Positions 1-8,221 of a DNA stretch of 64,000 bases are shown here, one piece after another. Under the pieces are notes generated by a model, which worked only from the letters and a program-made list of their open reading frames with translations, did not search any database and was not told where the DNA came from. This DNA comes from SURF-55 sp040755195 (lineage in GTDB: Bacteria > Bacillota > Desulfotomaculia > Desulfotomaculales > Ammonificaceae): NCBI GenBank assembly GCA_040755195.1, contig JBFMBL010000005.1, positions 1 to 64,000 of the forward strand. Reading direction: 5' to 3'. Each line of letters starts with the position of its first letter. Positions within the stretch are counted from its first letter, which is position 1. A program made the translations under genes and the position numbers.

Positions 1-831
1 ATGTCCCGACTGAAGAATCCGCTGGAAGTTTACAAGCTGCTGCCGAAATCCAACTGCAGACAATGCGGGGTGCCGACGTGCATGGCCTTTGCCGCCGCGG
101 TTATTAAGGGCGAAAAAGGTCTTGCCGACTGCCCTCGGCTCGGCGGCGATATTATCGAGCGATTCAGCGGAAAAATCGATAAACACATAACCCTCGAAGA
201 GCAGCAGGAACGATTGCTGGAACAGCTAAGAGGAGAAATCACCAAAATCGATTTTCCTTCAGCGGCGCAAAGACTGGGGGCTTCGTTTTCCGGCGGGAGG
301 TTGAGGATAAAGTGTTTCGGCAGGGACTTTTACGTGGATCCCAGGGGGGGCATTACTTCCGAATGCCACATTAACTCGTGGATAACGGCCCCGCTGCTCA
401 ACTATATCGTTTCCGGCGCGGGGACCAGCGCCGCCGGGGAATGGGTACCTTTCCGGGAGCTGAAGAACGGGACGAAATGGAACCCGCTTTACAGCCACTT
501 CTGCGAAGAACCCTTAAAGCAAACCGCCGATAACCATACGGGTCTTTTTGAGGATATCCTATACACTTTCGGCGGCAGGCCGGCGCCAGAGAGCTTCTCC
601 GCCGATTTTTCGCTTGTCCTGCATCCGCTGCCGAAGGTGCCGATACTATTCTCCTACTGCGGGCCGGAAGACGGGCTTGAATCCAGACTCAATATTTTCT
701 TTGACGTTACGGTTGAAGACAACCTCAACATCGAATCGGTCTATTTGCTCGGCGCCGGGCTTGCGACGATGTTTGGAAAGATTTCCGCCCGACACGGTAG
801 TAGTTATCGCAATCAATTGAGTTTGCCGTAG
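1..831 (+). CDS. Fe-S cluster and DUF3786 domain protein
   Basis: The N-terminus carries a compact cysteine motif (C19, C22, C27, C44; C-x2-C-x4-C-x16-C) of the FeS type found in acetyl-CoA synthase/CODH-associated corrinoid proteins. The rest (about residues 75-265) matches the pattern of DUF3786, a domain common in anaerobes with unknown function. The ATG is the first base of the window, but the opening NPLEVYKLLPK is where this family normally begins, so the gene is probably complete at 276 aa. No partner gene is visible upstream. The role is unknown; a small electron-transfer or cofactor-handling function is only an inference from the cysteines. Confidence 0.75.
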   Translation: MSRLKNPLEVYKLLPKSNCRQCGVPTCMAFAAAVIKGEKGLADCPRLGGDIIERFSGKIDKHITLEEQQERLLEQLRGEITKIDFPSAAQRLGASFSGGRLRIKCFGRDFYVDPRGGITSECHINSWITAPLLNYIVSGAGTSAAGEWVPFRELKNGTKWNPLYSHFCEEPLKQTADNHTGLFEDILYTFGGRPAPESFSADFSLVLHPLPKVPILFSYCGPEDGLESRLNIFFDVTVEDNLNIESVYLLGAGLATMFGKISARHGSSYRNQLSLP

Positions 832-1021
832 GGCCCTTTCCATTTCGCCGCCATTCTCAGGAAAGAACCGTACCCGCTGCTTCTTGTGAACTCGGCCGAT
901 TCTCGGTACTTCTTATACTTGTAACTTTTCTTGTTATTCACGGCTATCAAGCCGGGAGTATCGGCATGGAGGAACGAATAGAAGGTGAGGGTTGGAAAGC
1001 GGCATTGATAAAAAGCGTCTC

Positions 1022-1216
1022 TTACGGCCGGTCTCCTTTTTTCAAGATTAAATCCGCGGTTCTTGCCTGAGACTCGTTCGCGCTGCCGGACATGGTTTGA
1101 AAAATTTGGCGCAAAGCCGGGTCGAGGGTTTCGGTGGCCATTATCGAATAGGCTATTATAGCCATCCTTGCGTCTTTTTCGTAATCCTGCAGCATATCCA
1201 TGTCGGTAAACTTCAC
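1022..1216 (-). CDS. small CotF/ferritin-like helical protein
   Basis: A 64-aa helical protein starting with GTG. The pattern (TDMDMLQDYEKDARMAIIAYS, then LDPALRQIF) resembles the spore coat CotF / ferritin-like helical domain of Firmicutes. It lies 7 nt after the stop of 1224-1496, and a GGGAG-type ribosome site overlaps the end of that gene, so the pair is probably one operon. Spore-coat association is inferred from family likeness and not from any catalytic motif. Confidence 0.5.
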   Translation of the reverse strand: MKFTDMDMLQDYEKDARMAIIAYSIMATETLDPALRQIFQTMSGSANESQARTADLILKKGDRP

Positions 1217-1223
1217 GATGGCT

Positions 1224-1496
1224 TCACTCCCGTGTCATGCCTTCATAATAATTTTGCAGAGCACGCGCTCCTTTGGTCAGCTTCTGGGCCTCTTCGTTAA
1301 AAAATTTCGCCACTTCCGGATCGACGGCGTTCCCGGCGTAATAGTGGCATTTACGCGCTGAAACCTGTGTCTCTGTTATCGCTTTGGAGAGATTCGATCC
1401 CTCGTCTATCCGCTGGATCGTGGCGGGATCGAACTCTCTCAACTTGGTGTTATCAGCCAGAAGCATTTTAAACAGTTTAAGTACCAATAGAATCAC
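1224..1496 (-). CDS. small helical protein, partner of the CotF-like gene
   Basis: A 90-aa predicted helical protein without transmembrane segments. It ends 7 nt before the CotF-like gene and is likely co-transcribed with it. The sequence (KAITETQVSARKCHYYAGNAVDPEVAKFFNEEAQK) has the spacing of a ferritin-like or coat-associated helix pair, but I do not recognise the family. The N-terminal stretch MILLVLKLFKMLLADN may be over-called; an internal start is possible. Confidence 0.45.
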   Translation of the reverse strand: MILLVLKLFKMLLADNTKLREFDPATIQRIDEGSNLSKAITETQVSARKCHYYAGNAVDPEVAKFFNEEAQKLTKGARALQNYYEGMTRE

Positions 1497-1552
1497 CCCC
1501 GCAGGTTAGGTTCAAGATTATTATTCGTTAAGCCTTTTCAGAGTATACTGAT

Positions 1553-2010
1553 TCACCTGCGACTTTGTCCGCCCGTGTCGGTTGTTTCCGCACCATGAGA
1601 GGGAAAGGGCTGCAGCGTCACCAGTACTATCTCCGGTTTATTGTTAAAGCGTACGAGAATCCCGCTTTCGCCCAGACCACCGTTTATCAACATGGTCGTA
1701 TTTTTTGATTTAAACAATCCGTAATCCCATTTCGGGAAGGAACAGCCCCTGGCCGGGAACCTTAACCGCCCCGATGAAAGGTATCCGGACCTGGCCTCCG
1801 TGCGTGTGCCCGGCCAGTACAAGGTCAATATTCTTTTCAGTTGCTTCGGGAAATATGTTCGGCGCATGGGATAACAGTATTATCGGCGACCCGTCGTCTA
1901 CTCCCTGGAGCGCGGCATCAAGCCGGTCCCGATGAATGTAAGGATCGTCGACACCGGCCATCCAGATATGCCGGCCGTCTTTGGTGAATTTCTCCGCCCT
2001 GTTTATAAGA
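1553..2010 (-). pseudogene. metallophosphoesterase (YkuE-like), C-terminal part, frameshifted
   Basis: Reading from the assembly gap, the frame gives a YkuE/calcineurin-like phosphoesterase C-terminus with ILLSHAPNIF and the metal-binding GHTHGGQ motif, then VPGQGLFLP. At about 1738-1745 one extra base (an extra C in a CCC run) shifts the frame. The true continuation (KWDYGLFKSKNTTMLINGGLGES...) lies in the next frame and ends at 1553. Removing one base restores a normal family ending. The N-terminal metal motifs are lost in the 100-N gap. Because the frameshift sits in a homopolymer near a contig end, a sequencing error is as likely as a real pseudogene. Confidence 0.7.
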
Positions 2011-2110
2011 NNNNNNNNNNNNNNNNNNNNNNNNNNNNNNNNNNNNNNNNNNNNNNNNNNNNNNNNNNNNNNNNNNNNNNNNNNNNNNNNNNNNNNNNNN
2101 NNNNNNNNNN
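2011..2110. other. assembly gap (100 N)
   Basis: Exactly 100 N bases, the conventional filler for a gap of unknown size. It interrupts the metallophosphoesterase at 1553-2010 and an unidentified gene to its right, so neither can be completed. Confidence 0.99.
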
Positions 2111-2392
2111 GCCCGGGGAAGCGGGAGTTTTTTCACCCTCCTTGCCTGCCAACGGCGCCCGGGGAGCGACGACGATTGTAATGCTGTTAAAGACAATCTC
2201 CCTTATCTTTGAAAAAAGAGGAGTGTGTAGTTTTTCTTTCAGTTCCAGGCGCGGGATGACTATGGTGATCTCGTGCGGCGTATCACCGGAGTAATCCTTC
2301 CTGACCTCCATTATCAACGGCGTCAATTTTACTCCGGCGTAATCGATGTTTTTTTTCTTGCGCAGTCTGAAAAGTTTCTTAACGCTTTTCAT
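2111..2392 (-). CDS. unidentified protein, 3' end lost in gap
   Basis: From an ATG at 2392 with a GGAAGTGG ribosome site the frame is open to the gap. The visible ~94 residues begin MKSVKKLFRLRKKKN, are basic at first and then beta-rich (PHEITIVIPRLELKEKL), ending in a proline-rich stretch. This does not look like the N-terminus of a metallophosphoesterase, so it is probably a separate upstream gene. I do not recognise the family. A longer frame opens at 2509. Confidence 0.35.
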
Positions 2393-2529
2393 AAGAGTTA
2401 ACCACTTCCGCCGCTGGGCTTTATTGGAATAGTATGTTTTCGAAGGTTTATTCGTGAGGACGGAAGGGTATAAAAGGTCCAATGGTTCAGGCAAGCTCTT
2501 TACTCCCAACCCGTTAAATGGTGTTAAGG

Positions 2530-3084
2530 CTACCGCGACAGGTTGGCTACAAGGTTGTCGAACTCCACAAGCTTTTCCGGCCGCCAGCCGACGCTTTCAT
2601 CCCGTATTTTTCCTTCTTTGTCCACCCAGATGGTCTTGGGTATGGCCATTACGCTGTAAGCCCGACCGGCTTCACCTGTATCGAGCAATGCCGTTATATC
2701 AAGGTTTCGCTGACGCAAAAATTGGCTAACTCGCTCCTCTTCCTGGCATACAAGCAAGACTTCAGCGCCCTGGGCGCGCCACTGCGGCAATTTTGGCTGC
2801 AACTGCAGCACCTCTTCTACGCAGGCCGGTCACCCGGTACTGAAAAAGATAAGCGCCGCCGGTCTTCCAGCAAAGTCATCCGGGAACCGGATTGTTTTAT
2901 CCTGCCCGATAACCCTGGCTTCAAACGCCGGCGCCTTGCCCTTTAGCTCAGGGGACTCGTTTTTAACACCCGCTCCTTCCTCGGGTTTAACACCCGCCCC
3001 GCACCCGCTTAAAACAGCCAGCAGCCCAGCGAGAAGCAAAACAACAAGCCGTTTCAGAAATATCACCCCTTTTTTTAAGTTCAA
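2530..3084 (-). CDS. TlpA/ResA-like thioredoxin lipoprotein with in-frame UGA (selenoprotein)
   Basis: A lipoprotein signal (hydrophobic stretch, then LSGC with C28) is followed by an AhpC/TSA-TlpA fold. The reading frame runs through one TGA (2830-2832) at codon 85, exactly where the first active-site Cys of thioredoxins belongs. It reads FFSTG-U-PAC-VEE, a U-x-x-C motif, then continues in frame through AIPKTIWVDKEG to 2530 (184 aa). A hairpin with the form of a bacterial SECIS follows 25 nt after the UGA. The protein is probably an exported thiol-disulfide oxidoreductase. The gene follows the polyferredoxin and CXXC genes in the same direction, suggesting a shared electron path. The start is uncertain: TTG at 3084 or a site slightly downstream after AAGGGGTG. 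Confidence 0.8.
2796..2829 (-). promoter_or_regulatory. candidate bacterial SECIS element (TlpA-like gene)
   Basis: Immediately 3' of the UGA codon the transcript can form GCTGC-AGTT-GCAGC, with a possible further G-C pair over a one-base bulge. The apical loop begins 25 nt after the UGA and has G at its second position, as expected for bacterial SelB-binding hairpins. The element lies inside the coding sequence. Confidence 0.6.
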
Positions 3085-3087
3085 GGT

Positions 3088-3975
3088 TCAAAGTTTCCTT
3101 CCAACACTCTTCTCAACCGATCTATTGGACGACTGTATCCCGTAAGTCAGCGCGCCCGTCTGACATGCTTTTGTGCACTCAAGACAACGGATACACTCCG
3201 TACTATTTGGGTTAATATCCGCTTCCACTCCCACCGGGCAGGCATCCCGGCAGTTCCCGCAACCGGTGCACCTCGCACCGTCGCGTTCGAAACGCCACAG
3301 GCTCAATGAATTAAAGAGACCGTAAAAGGCGCCGAGCGGGCAGGCCGTGCGGCAGAAAACCCGATGGATGAAAAGCATGAGCACCAAAAAGACGGCCAGC
3401 ACCGATACCTTCCAGATAAACAGCCAGCCTACAAGAACCCTCAGTTCCGGGCGGCCCAGCACCAGGGTTAACCCGCCCTCCAGTGTCCCTGCAGGGCAGA
3501 ACAGTTTGCAGAAATAAGGCGCCCCGATGCCGTTTTTGTCCAGCCAGAGAACGGGAAGGAGTAAAGTAAGAACAAGAATAAGGTATTTAAGCGATGTCAG
3601 TAACCGCGGCAGCTTTACCCGTCTTGCCCGGGGCAGGGCTATCACTTCCTGAAGAAGTCCGAAAGGACACAACCAGCCGCAGAACAGCCGACCGACAGCC
3701 GCCCCCGTTGCCAGCAGAAATCCGCCGATGTACAGTGAAACGTTGTGTGTGGCGGCAAGAAGGCTCTGCAGGGAACCGATGGGGCACGCAAAAAACGCCG
3801 CCGGACATGAGTAACAGTTAAGAAAAGGGACGCATACGCCTTTCGCCGCTCCGGTGTATATTGTAGCCCGGGCAAACCCCGGCCAGTAACCGTTCGCCGC
3901 GACTAATGCGGCCAGCTGCACCGTCCGGCGCAGGCGTCCTGATAGCACCGTTTTCCGCTGCCTTCTAGCCAACAC
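3088..3975 (-). CDS. membrane polyferredoxin, NapH/YccM-like 4Fe-4S protein
   Basis: A 295-aa integral membrane protein with about five hydrophobic segments. It carries cysteine motifs on cytoplasmic loops (CYSCPAAFFACPIG, CGWLCPFG, FCRTACPLG) and two C-terminal 4Fe-4S ferredoxin motifs (CTGCGNCRDACPVG and CIRCLECTKACQTG). This architecture matches NapH/MauN/YccM-type proteins that pass electrons across the membrane. It starts at GTG 3975, overlapping the end of the small CXXC gene, and stops 3 bp before the longest start of the TlpA-like selenoprotein. The order suggests that it reduces the exported thioredoxin; this is an inference from context. Confidence 0.85.
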   Translation of the reverse strand: MLARRQRKTVLSGRLRRTVQLAALVAANGYWPGFARATIYTGAAKGVCVPFLNCYSCPAAFFACPIGSLQSLLAATHNVSLYIGGFLLATGAAVGRLFCGWLCPFGLLQEVIALPRARRVKLPRLLTSLKYLILVLTLLLPVLWLDKNGIGAPYFCKLFCPAGTLEGGLTLVLGRPELRVLVGWLFIWKVSVLAVFLVLMLFIHRVFCRTACPLGAFYGLFNSLSLWRFERDGARCTGCGNCRDACPVGVEADINPNSTECIRCLECTKACQTGALTYGIQSSNRSVEKSVGRKL

Positions 3976-4120
3976 CGATGCACTCCAGACAGATGCGCGC
4001 CGCCTTGTTTAACACCATCGCGACATCGCCGCGCAGTATTCCGGCCACGCACAATATCGAACCGGCAGCCAACCCGAACAGGGCCCACCGGTTTTGCCGT
4101 AATAATTGATGTTTTCGCAT
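3965..4120 (-). CDS. CD1871A-like 51-aa CXXC-motif protein
   Basis: A short gene with one transmembrane helix (WALFGLAAGSILCVAGILRG) and the ending KAARICLECIGVG, the CXXC-IG signature of the CD1871A family of tiny clostridial proteins. ATG 4120 has a strong GGGAGGG ribosome site 8 nt upstream. It overlaps the polyferredoxin start by 11 nt, so the two are translationally coupled. The function is unknown; family members are small membrane proteins found near Fe-S/redox genes. Confidence 0.75.
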   Translation of the reverse strand: MRKHQLLRQNRWALFGLAAGSILCVAGILRGDVAMVLNKAARICLECIGVG

Positions 4121-4220
4121 TGGCGCCGCCCTCCCACGGGACTATCATAACATAGTACAAGACAGTATCCCGGAATTAATTATCTCCGTGTCAGGAATTT
4201 CCTGCCTTGTTCTTTTAATC

Positions 4221-4250
4221 TTGCTTTAATCAAAATAAATAAATTATAAT
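4221..4250 (+). promoter_or_regulatory. likely sigma-A promoter of the YkgJ-like gene
   Basis: TTGCTT (4221-4226), an 18-bp spacer and a consensus TATAAT (4245-4250) lie in an AT-rich stretch 35 bp before the start at 4285. Confidence 0.45.
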
Positions 4251-4284
4251 TAATTAGTTTGTATTTTCACAAAGGAGAGGAATT

Positions 4285-5058
4285 ATGACCAAAGATTCGA
4301 AACCCTCAGATTCAAGGCCCATTCTTACGTTGATGCAAGATCTGCACTTCAATTGCCATCCCGGGCTTTCTTGCTTCAATAGCTGCTGCCGGAACGTCAA
4401 TATTTTTCTGACCCCTTCGGACGTGCTGAAGATGAAAAGGCGCCTGAACATGACATCTACCGATTTTTTGGAACAATACACGGTATCACTTGTTTCCCCC
4501 AGCACCGGCCTTCCCATGGTGGCTTTAAAAATGAAGGAAGATGAAACCAAAGAATGTCATTTCATTACTCCCGAAGGATGTTCGATTTATTCGGACCGGC
4601 CATGGTCCTGCCGGATGTACCCGCTTGATTACGACCCAGAGGAGGACCACTACCGGGTTATCGCCGATCCGTCCAAGTGCCGGGGGTTGAATACCGACAA
4701 GACAATTGTTGTTGAGGACTGGCTCGCAAGCCAGGGGATTTTGTTCCCCAGGGAAATGGACCGCTTGTTTAATGAAGCGATGCTGCGTCTGGAATTTCCT
4801 AAGGATAAGATTGAAAATCCGAAGATAACGCAGATGATATACATGGCCTCTTACGACCTTGACAGCTTCCGTCGTTTCGTTTTTGAAAGCCGTTTTCTAA
4901 AGATATTTGATATTTCTGAAGGGATACTAGAAAAGGTTAAAACCGACGACGAGGAACTGGCTCGTCTCGGATTGCTTTGGTTGAAATTTGGAATGTCCGA
5001 CAAGAACGCCCTGCAAATTCGTCCGGAAGTGCTCGCCGAACAGGGACAGGCCCAATAG
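4285..5058 (+). CDS. YkgJ-family cysteine cluster protein
   Basis: A 257-aa protein with the YkgJ (CxxCxxxCC-type) cluster: HFNCHPGLSCFNSCC near residues 21-35, then ECHFITPEGCSIYSDRPWSCRMYPL at about 90-114. Family members are thought to bind zinc or an Fe-S cluster; the biochemical role is not established. ATG 4285 follows a strong AAAGGAGAGG site. The gene is monocistronic, with its own promoter and a strong terminator at 5079. Confidence 0.85.
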   Translation: MTKDSKPSDSRPILTLMQDLHFNCHPGLSCFNSCCRNVNIFLTPSDVLKMKRRLNMTSTDFLEQYTVSLVSPSTGLPMVALKMKEDETKECHFITPEGCSIYSDRPWSCRMYPLDYDPEEDHYRVIADPSKCRGLNTDKTIVVEDWLASQGILFPREMDRLFNEAMLRLEFPKDKIENPKITQMIYMASYDLDSFRRFVFESRFLKIFDISEGILEKVKTDDEELARLGLLWLKFGMSDKNALQIRPEVLAEQGQAQ

Positions 5059-5078
5059 TTAGGAAAACGTTCGCCCTA

Positions 5079-5108
5079 AAACTGCCGCTTCCTGGCGGCA
5101 GTTTTTTT
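5079..5108 (+). terminator. Rho-independent terminator
   Basis: AACTGCCG and CGGCAGTT form an 8-bp stem followed by a run of seven T. It closes the YkgJ-like gene. Confidence 0.85.
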
Positions 5109-5143
5109 ATAAACAAACCTGTAACATAGGTTCGGAGGAAAAC

Positions 5144-5551
5144 ATGAAAGTCCTCAGAGTCAAGGATATCGACCGCTGTATCGGGTGTTATTCGTGCATG
5201 CTGGCCTGCGCGCGACTGGTTTTCAAGAGCCATTCCATCGTAAAAAGCGCCATCAGAGTGCGCACGCGCGGCGGACTGCAGAGCAAGTGGGGCGCCGACG
5301 TCTGCCGTGCCTGCCCCGACGCTCCCTGCGCCGCAGCTTGCACCGCAGGCGCCCTTCTACCGCGGCCCGGCGGCGGAGTGATTTTCAAAAAGTCAAAATG
5401 CACGAAGTGCGATGCCTGCACAGATGCGTGTATCGTACACGTCATTCATGCCGACGACGATGGGTACCCGGTTCTATGCATCCACTGCGGCGCCTGCGCC
5501 CGTTTCTGCCCGCAGGAAGTTCTTTGGGTGGAGGAATTGAAGAGTGTTTGA
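5144..5551 (+). CDS. 4Fe-4S ferredoxin subunit paired with AOR
   Basis: A 135-aa polyferredoxin with cysteine groups CIGCYSCMLAC, CRACPDAPCAAAC, CTKCDACTDAC and CIHCGACARFC, enough for about four [4Fe-4S] clusters. It resembles the electron-transfer partners (AorB/YdhY type) of aldehyde ferredoxin oxidoreductases. Its stop overlaps the GTG start of the AOR gene by 8 nt, indicating coupled translation and a stoichiometric complex. Confidence 0.85.
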   Translation: MKVLRVKDIDRCIGCYSCMLACARLVFKSHSIVKSAIRVRTRGGLQSKWGADVCRACPDAPCAAACTAGALLPRPGGGVIFKKSKCTKCDACTDACIVHVIHADDDGYPVLCIHCGACARFCPQEVLWVEELKSV

Positions 5552-7298
5552 AGGCGGTTACCCGAAGGTTCTTGCCATCGATCTTAGCAACTCTGCGTTC
5601 ACCGTATCGGAACGCCCGGACCTGAAAACCTTACTGGGCGGGGTGGGTGTCGGAGCGAAGCTGCTGCTCGAGAACGCCGCGTGGGATAAGGACCCGCTCG
5701 ATCCCGCTCAGCCGGCCGTCTTCGCCATCGGTCCGCTTTCCGGAATCTTCCCCCTGGCCACGAAGGTAGCCGCGGTCTTCCGGTCCCCCCTCACGGGAGA
5801 GTGGGGCGAGAGCTACGCCGGCCTGCGTTCGGCAATGGCGCTGCGGTTCGCCGGTTTCGACGCCGTGATGATCAAGGGCAAAGCGGCGCACCCCACCTAT
5901 CTCCGGATCGACCGTGACGGTGTCGCTTTCCGGGATGCCCGCGGCCTGTGGGGACTTGATACCGAAGAGACCGGCCGTCTGCTGCGGGAATTCGAACCCG
6001 GCAGAGGTCACCGGAGCACCTGGCGCATAGGTCCGGCGGGGGAAAACCTTGTTCTTTTCGCCGGGCTCAACGTGGACACCTTCAGGCACTTCGGCCGCCT
6101 TGGGCTCGGTACTGTTTTCGGGAGCAAGAACCTTAAAGCCGTCGTGATAGACGGCACCAAAACGTATCCCATCACCGACTCCAAAGCGTATAACGCCGCT
6201 TACGAAAACATATACCGGCAGGTCACCGGCACGCCTGTTCTGGCCAAGTACCACCAGGTCGGGACCGGGGAAAACGTCATGCACCTGAACGAAATCGGAA
6301 GCCTTCCTACAATGAACCTCAAGGCCGCTTGTTTTGACGCCGCTCCCCGGATAAGCGGCGAGGCGTTCGGCGAAGCCTCGCTGACCCGGATACTGGCGTG
6401 CGCTGGCTGCCCGGTGGGATGCATCCACATCGGCATACACCGCAGGCGCCATCCGGAAGGGTTCGGTTACATATCGACCTACATCGCTTATGACTACGAG
6501 CTGATCTACGCTCTCGGGCCGATGTTGGGACTGGAGAATACCGACAAAATATACGCCGTCCTCGAAGAGGTCGAGGCTTTCGGCCTGGATGTTATTTCGA
6601 CAGGTGTGGCGCTTGCATGGGCTACGGAATCACTTGAACGTGGGATTGTCGGCGAAAGGGAAACCTTGGCCCCGCTTCGCTTCGGCGAGGAAACAGCCTA
6701 CGTTGCGGCCGTCCGCCACCTGGTTTTTCCGCCCAACGAGTTTTACCGCAACCTCGGGAAGGGTCTGGCTTACGCCGCCCCCATTTACGGCGGCGAAGAA
6801 TTCGCCCTCACGCTCGGCCGGCACGAGATGGCGGGCTACCACACCGGTTACGGCTGTCTCCTGGGACACAGCGTCGGCGCCCGCCACTCCCACCTGTGCA
6901 ACAGCGGCTGTTTCTACGATCAGAAGCACGGCGCCGGCTTCGCGGACTCGGACCTGGTCGAATTCCTCATCAGCCAGGAGGAAAGCCGCAACGTGCTGAA
7001 CTCATTGGTGGTCTGCCTTTTCGGTCGGATGGTCTACGAACCTGAGGCTGTCGCCGCAGCCCTCGGATCAATCGGTCTGACAGTAACCACGGAGGACCTG
7101 AAGGAGACGGGGCGGGAGATCTTAAAGCTTAAGTGGGAGGTCAAGAAGCGGTTAGGCTACTCTCTGGACAGCATCCGCATACCCCGCCGTTACTTCGAAA
7201 CGCCTTCCGGAAGCGGCATCTTAAAACCGGAACGGTTTGATCGGCTCCTCGGTCTTTACCGCGAACGCCTATCGAAGGTGATGGACACTCCCCTGTAA
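5544..7298 (+). CDS. aldehyde ferredoxin oxidoreductase family protein
   Basis: A 584-aa protein of the tungstopterin AOR family. It has the N-terminal cofactor-binding fold (LLGGVGVGAKLL, GPLSG, GRLGLGTVFGSKNLKAV) and the cluster motif C286-x2-C289-x3-C293 (CAGCPVGC), with a candidate fourth ligand in HLCNSGC near 452-456. AORs oxidise aldehydes to acids, or reduce acids, with ferredoxin. The paired polyferredoxin supports an electron-transfer complex. It belongs to the divergent AOR-like groups, so the substrate cannot be given. It starts with GTG inside the ferredoxin gene. A weak AT-rich palindrome (7310-7324) follows. Confidence 0.88.
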   Translation: MFEGGYPKVLAIDLSNSAFTVSERPDLKTLLGGVGVGAKLLLENAAWDKDPLDPAQPAVFAIGPLSGIFPLATKVAAVFRSPLTGEWGESYAGLRSAMALRFAGFDAVMIKGKAAHPTYLRIDRDGVAFRDARGLWGLDTEETGRLLREFEPGRGHRSTWRIGPAGENLVLFAGLNVDTFRHFGRLGLGTVFGSKNLKAVVIDGTKTYPITDSKAYNAAYENIYRQVTGTPVLAKYHQVGTGENVMHLNEIGSLPTMNLKAACFDAAPRISGEAFGEASLTRILACAGCPVGCIHIGIHRRRHPEGFGYISTYIAYDYELIYALGPMLGLENTDKIYAVLEEVEAFGLDVISTGVALAWATESLERGIVGERETLAPLRFGEETAYVAAVRHLVFPPNEFYRNLGKGLAYAAPIYGGEEFALTLGRHEMAGYHTGYGCLLGHSVGARHSHLCNSGCFYDQKHGAGFADSDLVEFLISQEESRNVLNSLVVCLFGRMVYEPEAVAAALGSIGLTVTTEDLKETGREILKLKWEVKKRLGYSLDSIRIPRRYFETPSGSGILKPERFDRLLGLYRERLSKVMDTPL

Positions 7299-7360
7299 TT
7301 TTTAAAACTAAAAAGCGCTTTTTTGCACGAAAAGCCGGAACTTGCCGCATCGGTTTAATT

Positions 7361-8221
7361 TCATTCCGCTTTTATCAGACCGCGCAGCAACGCAAGATTC
7401 GCCACGTCTTCCTCCATCTCGGGACCCTTCGGCGTTTCCAGCACCATGGGAATCTCGCGGAAGCGCGGGTCGTTCAACAGGAGGCGGAAGGCCTCGAGGC
7501 CGAGCTTACCCTTCCCGATGTGCTCGTGGCGGTCCACACGGCTGCCAAGTTCGCCTTTGGAATCGTTGAGATGCACGGCCTTAAGCCGGTCAACACCGAT
7601 TATAGCGTCAAAGGTTTCAAAAGTCGCTTTAAACGCCGCGGGCGTGCGCAGGTCGTAACCCGCGGCGAAGACATGGCACGTATCAAAACACACGCCCAGG
7701 CGCTCGGGGTATGCGCTGTTTTCGATCAGCCGGGCTAACTGCTCAAAGCGGCCGCCCAGGTTCGATCCCTGACCGGAGGTGGTTTCAAGTAGGACGGTCA
7801 CCCCGGAGTCTTTGGTCCGCTTCAATGCCTCATCCAGCGCCAGCGAAATCTGCGCGAGACCCGTCTCTTCTCCCGCCTCCGAAGAACCCGGATGGGTTAC
7901 GAGGTAGGGAAGGCCGAGCGCCGCGCTCCGCTCGATTTCTTCAATGAAACCGGCCAGCGACTTGAACCATAAATCCTCGTCCAGCACTCCCAGGTTGATA
8001 AGGTACGAGGTATGTGCGAAAATCTCTTGAACGTCGCTATCCTCCCAGGTTTTCCGGAACCGCGCCGCGTCTTCCGCGTTAAGCGGTTTAGCCCGCCACT
8101 GGCGCGGGCTTTTGGTAAAGAGCTGAACCGCTTCGCAGCCTATGCTTTTCCCGCGCAAAATGGCGTTCTCCACGCCGCCCGCGATCGACATGTGCGCCCC
8201 CAGCAAAGGCATCTCTCTCAC
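7361..8221 (-). CDS. nfo: deoxyribonuclease IV (AP endonuclease)
   Basis: A 286-aa TIM-barrel EndoIV protein. It has LLGAHMSIAGG, the zinc-ligand motifs THPGS, LLETTSGQG, GVCFDTCHVFAAG, HLNDSKGELGSRVDRHEHIGKG and VLETP. It cleaves 5' of abasic sites in base-excision repair. It overlaps the upstream EndoIII-like glycosylase by 4 nt, a logical pair because the glycosylase makes the abasic site that Nfo cuts. Confidence 0.95.
   Translation of the reverse strand: MREMPLLGAHMSIAGGVENAILRGKSIGCEAVQLFTKSPRQWRAKPLNAEDAARFRKTWEDSDVQEIFAHTSYLINLGVLDEDLWFKSLAGFIEEIERSAALGLPYLVTHPGSSEAGEETGLAQISLALDEALKRTKDSGVTVLLETTSGQGSNLGGRFEQLARLIENSAYPERLGVCFDTCHVFAAGYDLRTPAAFKATFETFDAIIGVDRLKAVHLNDSKGELGSRVDRHEHIGKGKLGLEAFRLLLNDPRFREIPMVLETPKGPEMEEDVANLALLRGLIKAE

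Noticed and set aside
832..924. possible continuation of the DUF3786 protein past its TAG stop
   Set aside because: The 30 codons after the stop are open and protein-like, but there is no SECIS/PYLIS-type evidence or family match, so read-through is not supported.
5631..6452. 273-aa minus-strand frame inside the AOR gene
   Set aside because: Overlaps a complete AOR coding region with clear motifs; no independent support.
7310..7324. terminator between AOR and nfo
   Set aside because: AAAAAGCGCTTTTT has only a short A-T stem; too weak to call with confidence.
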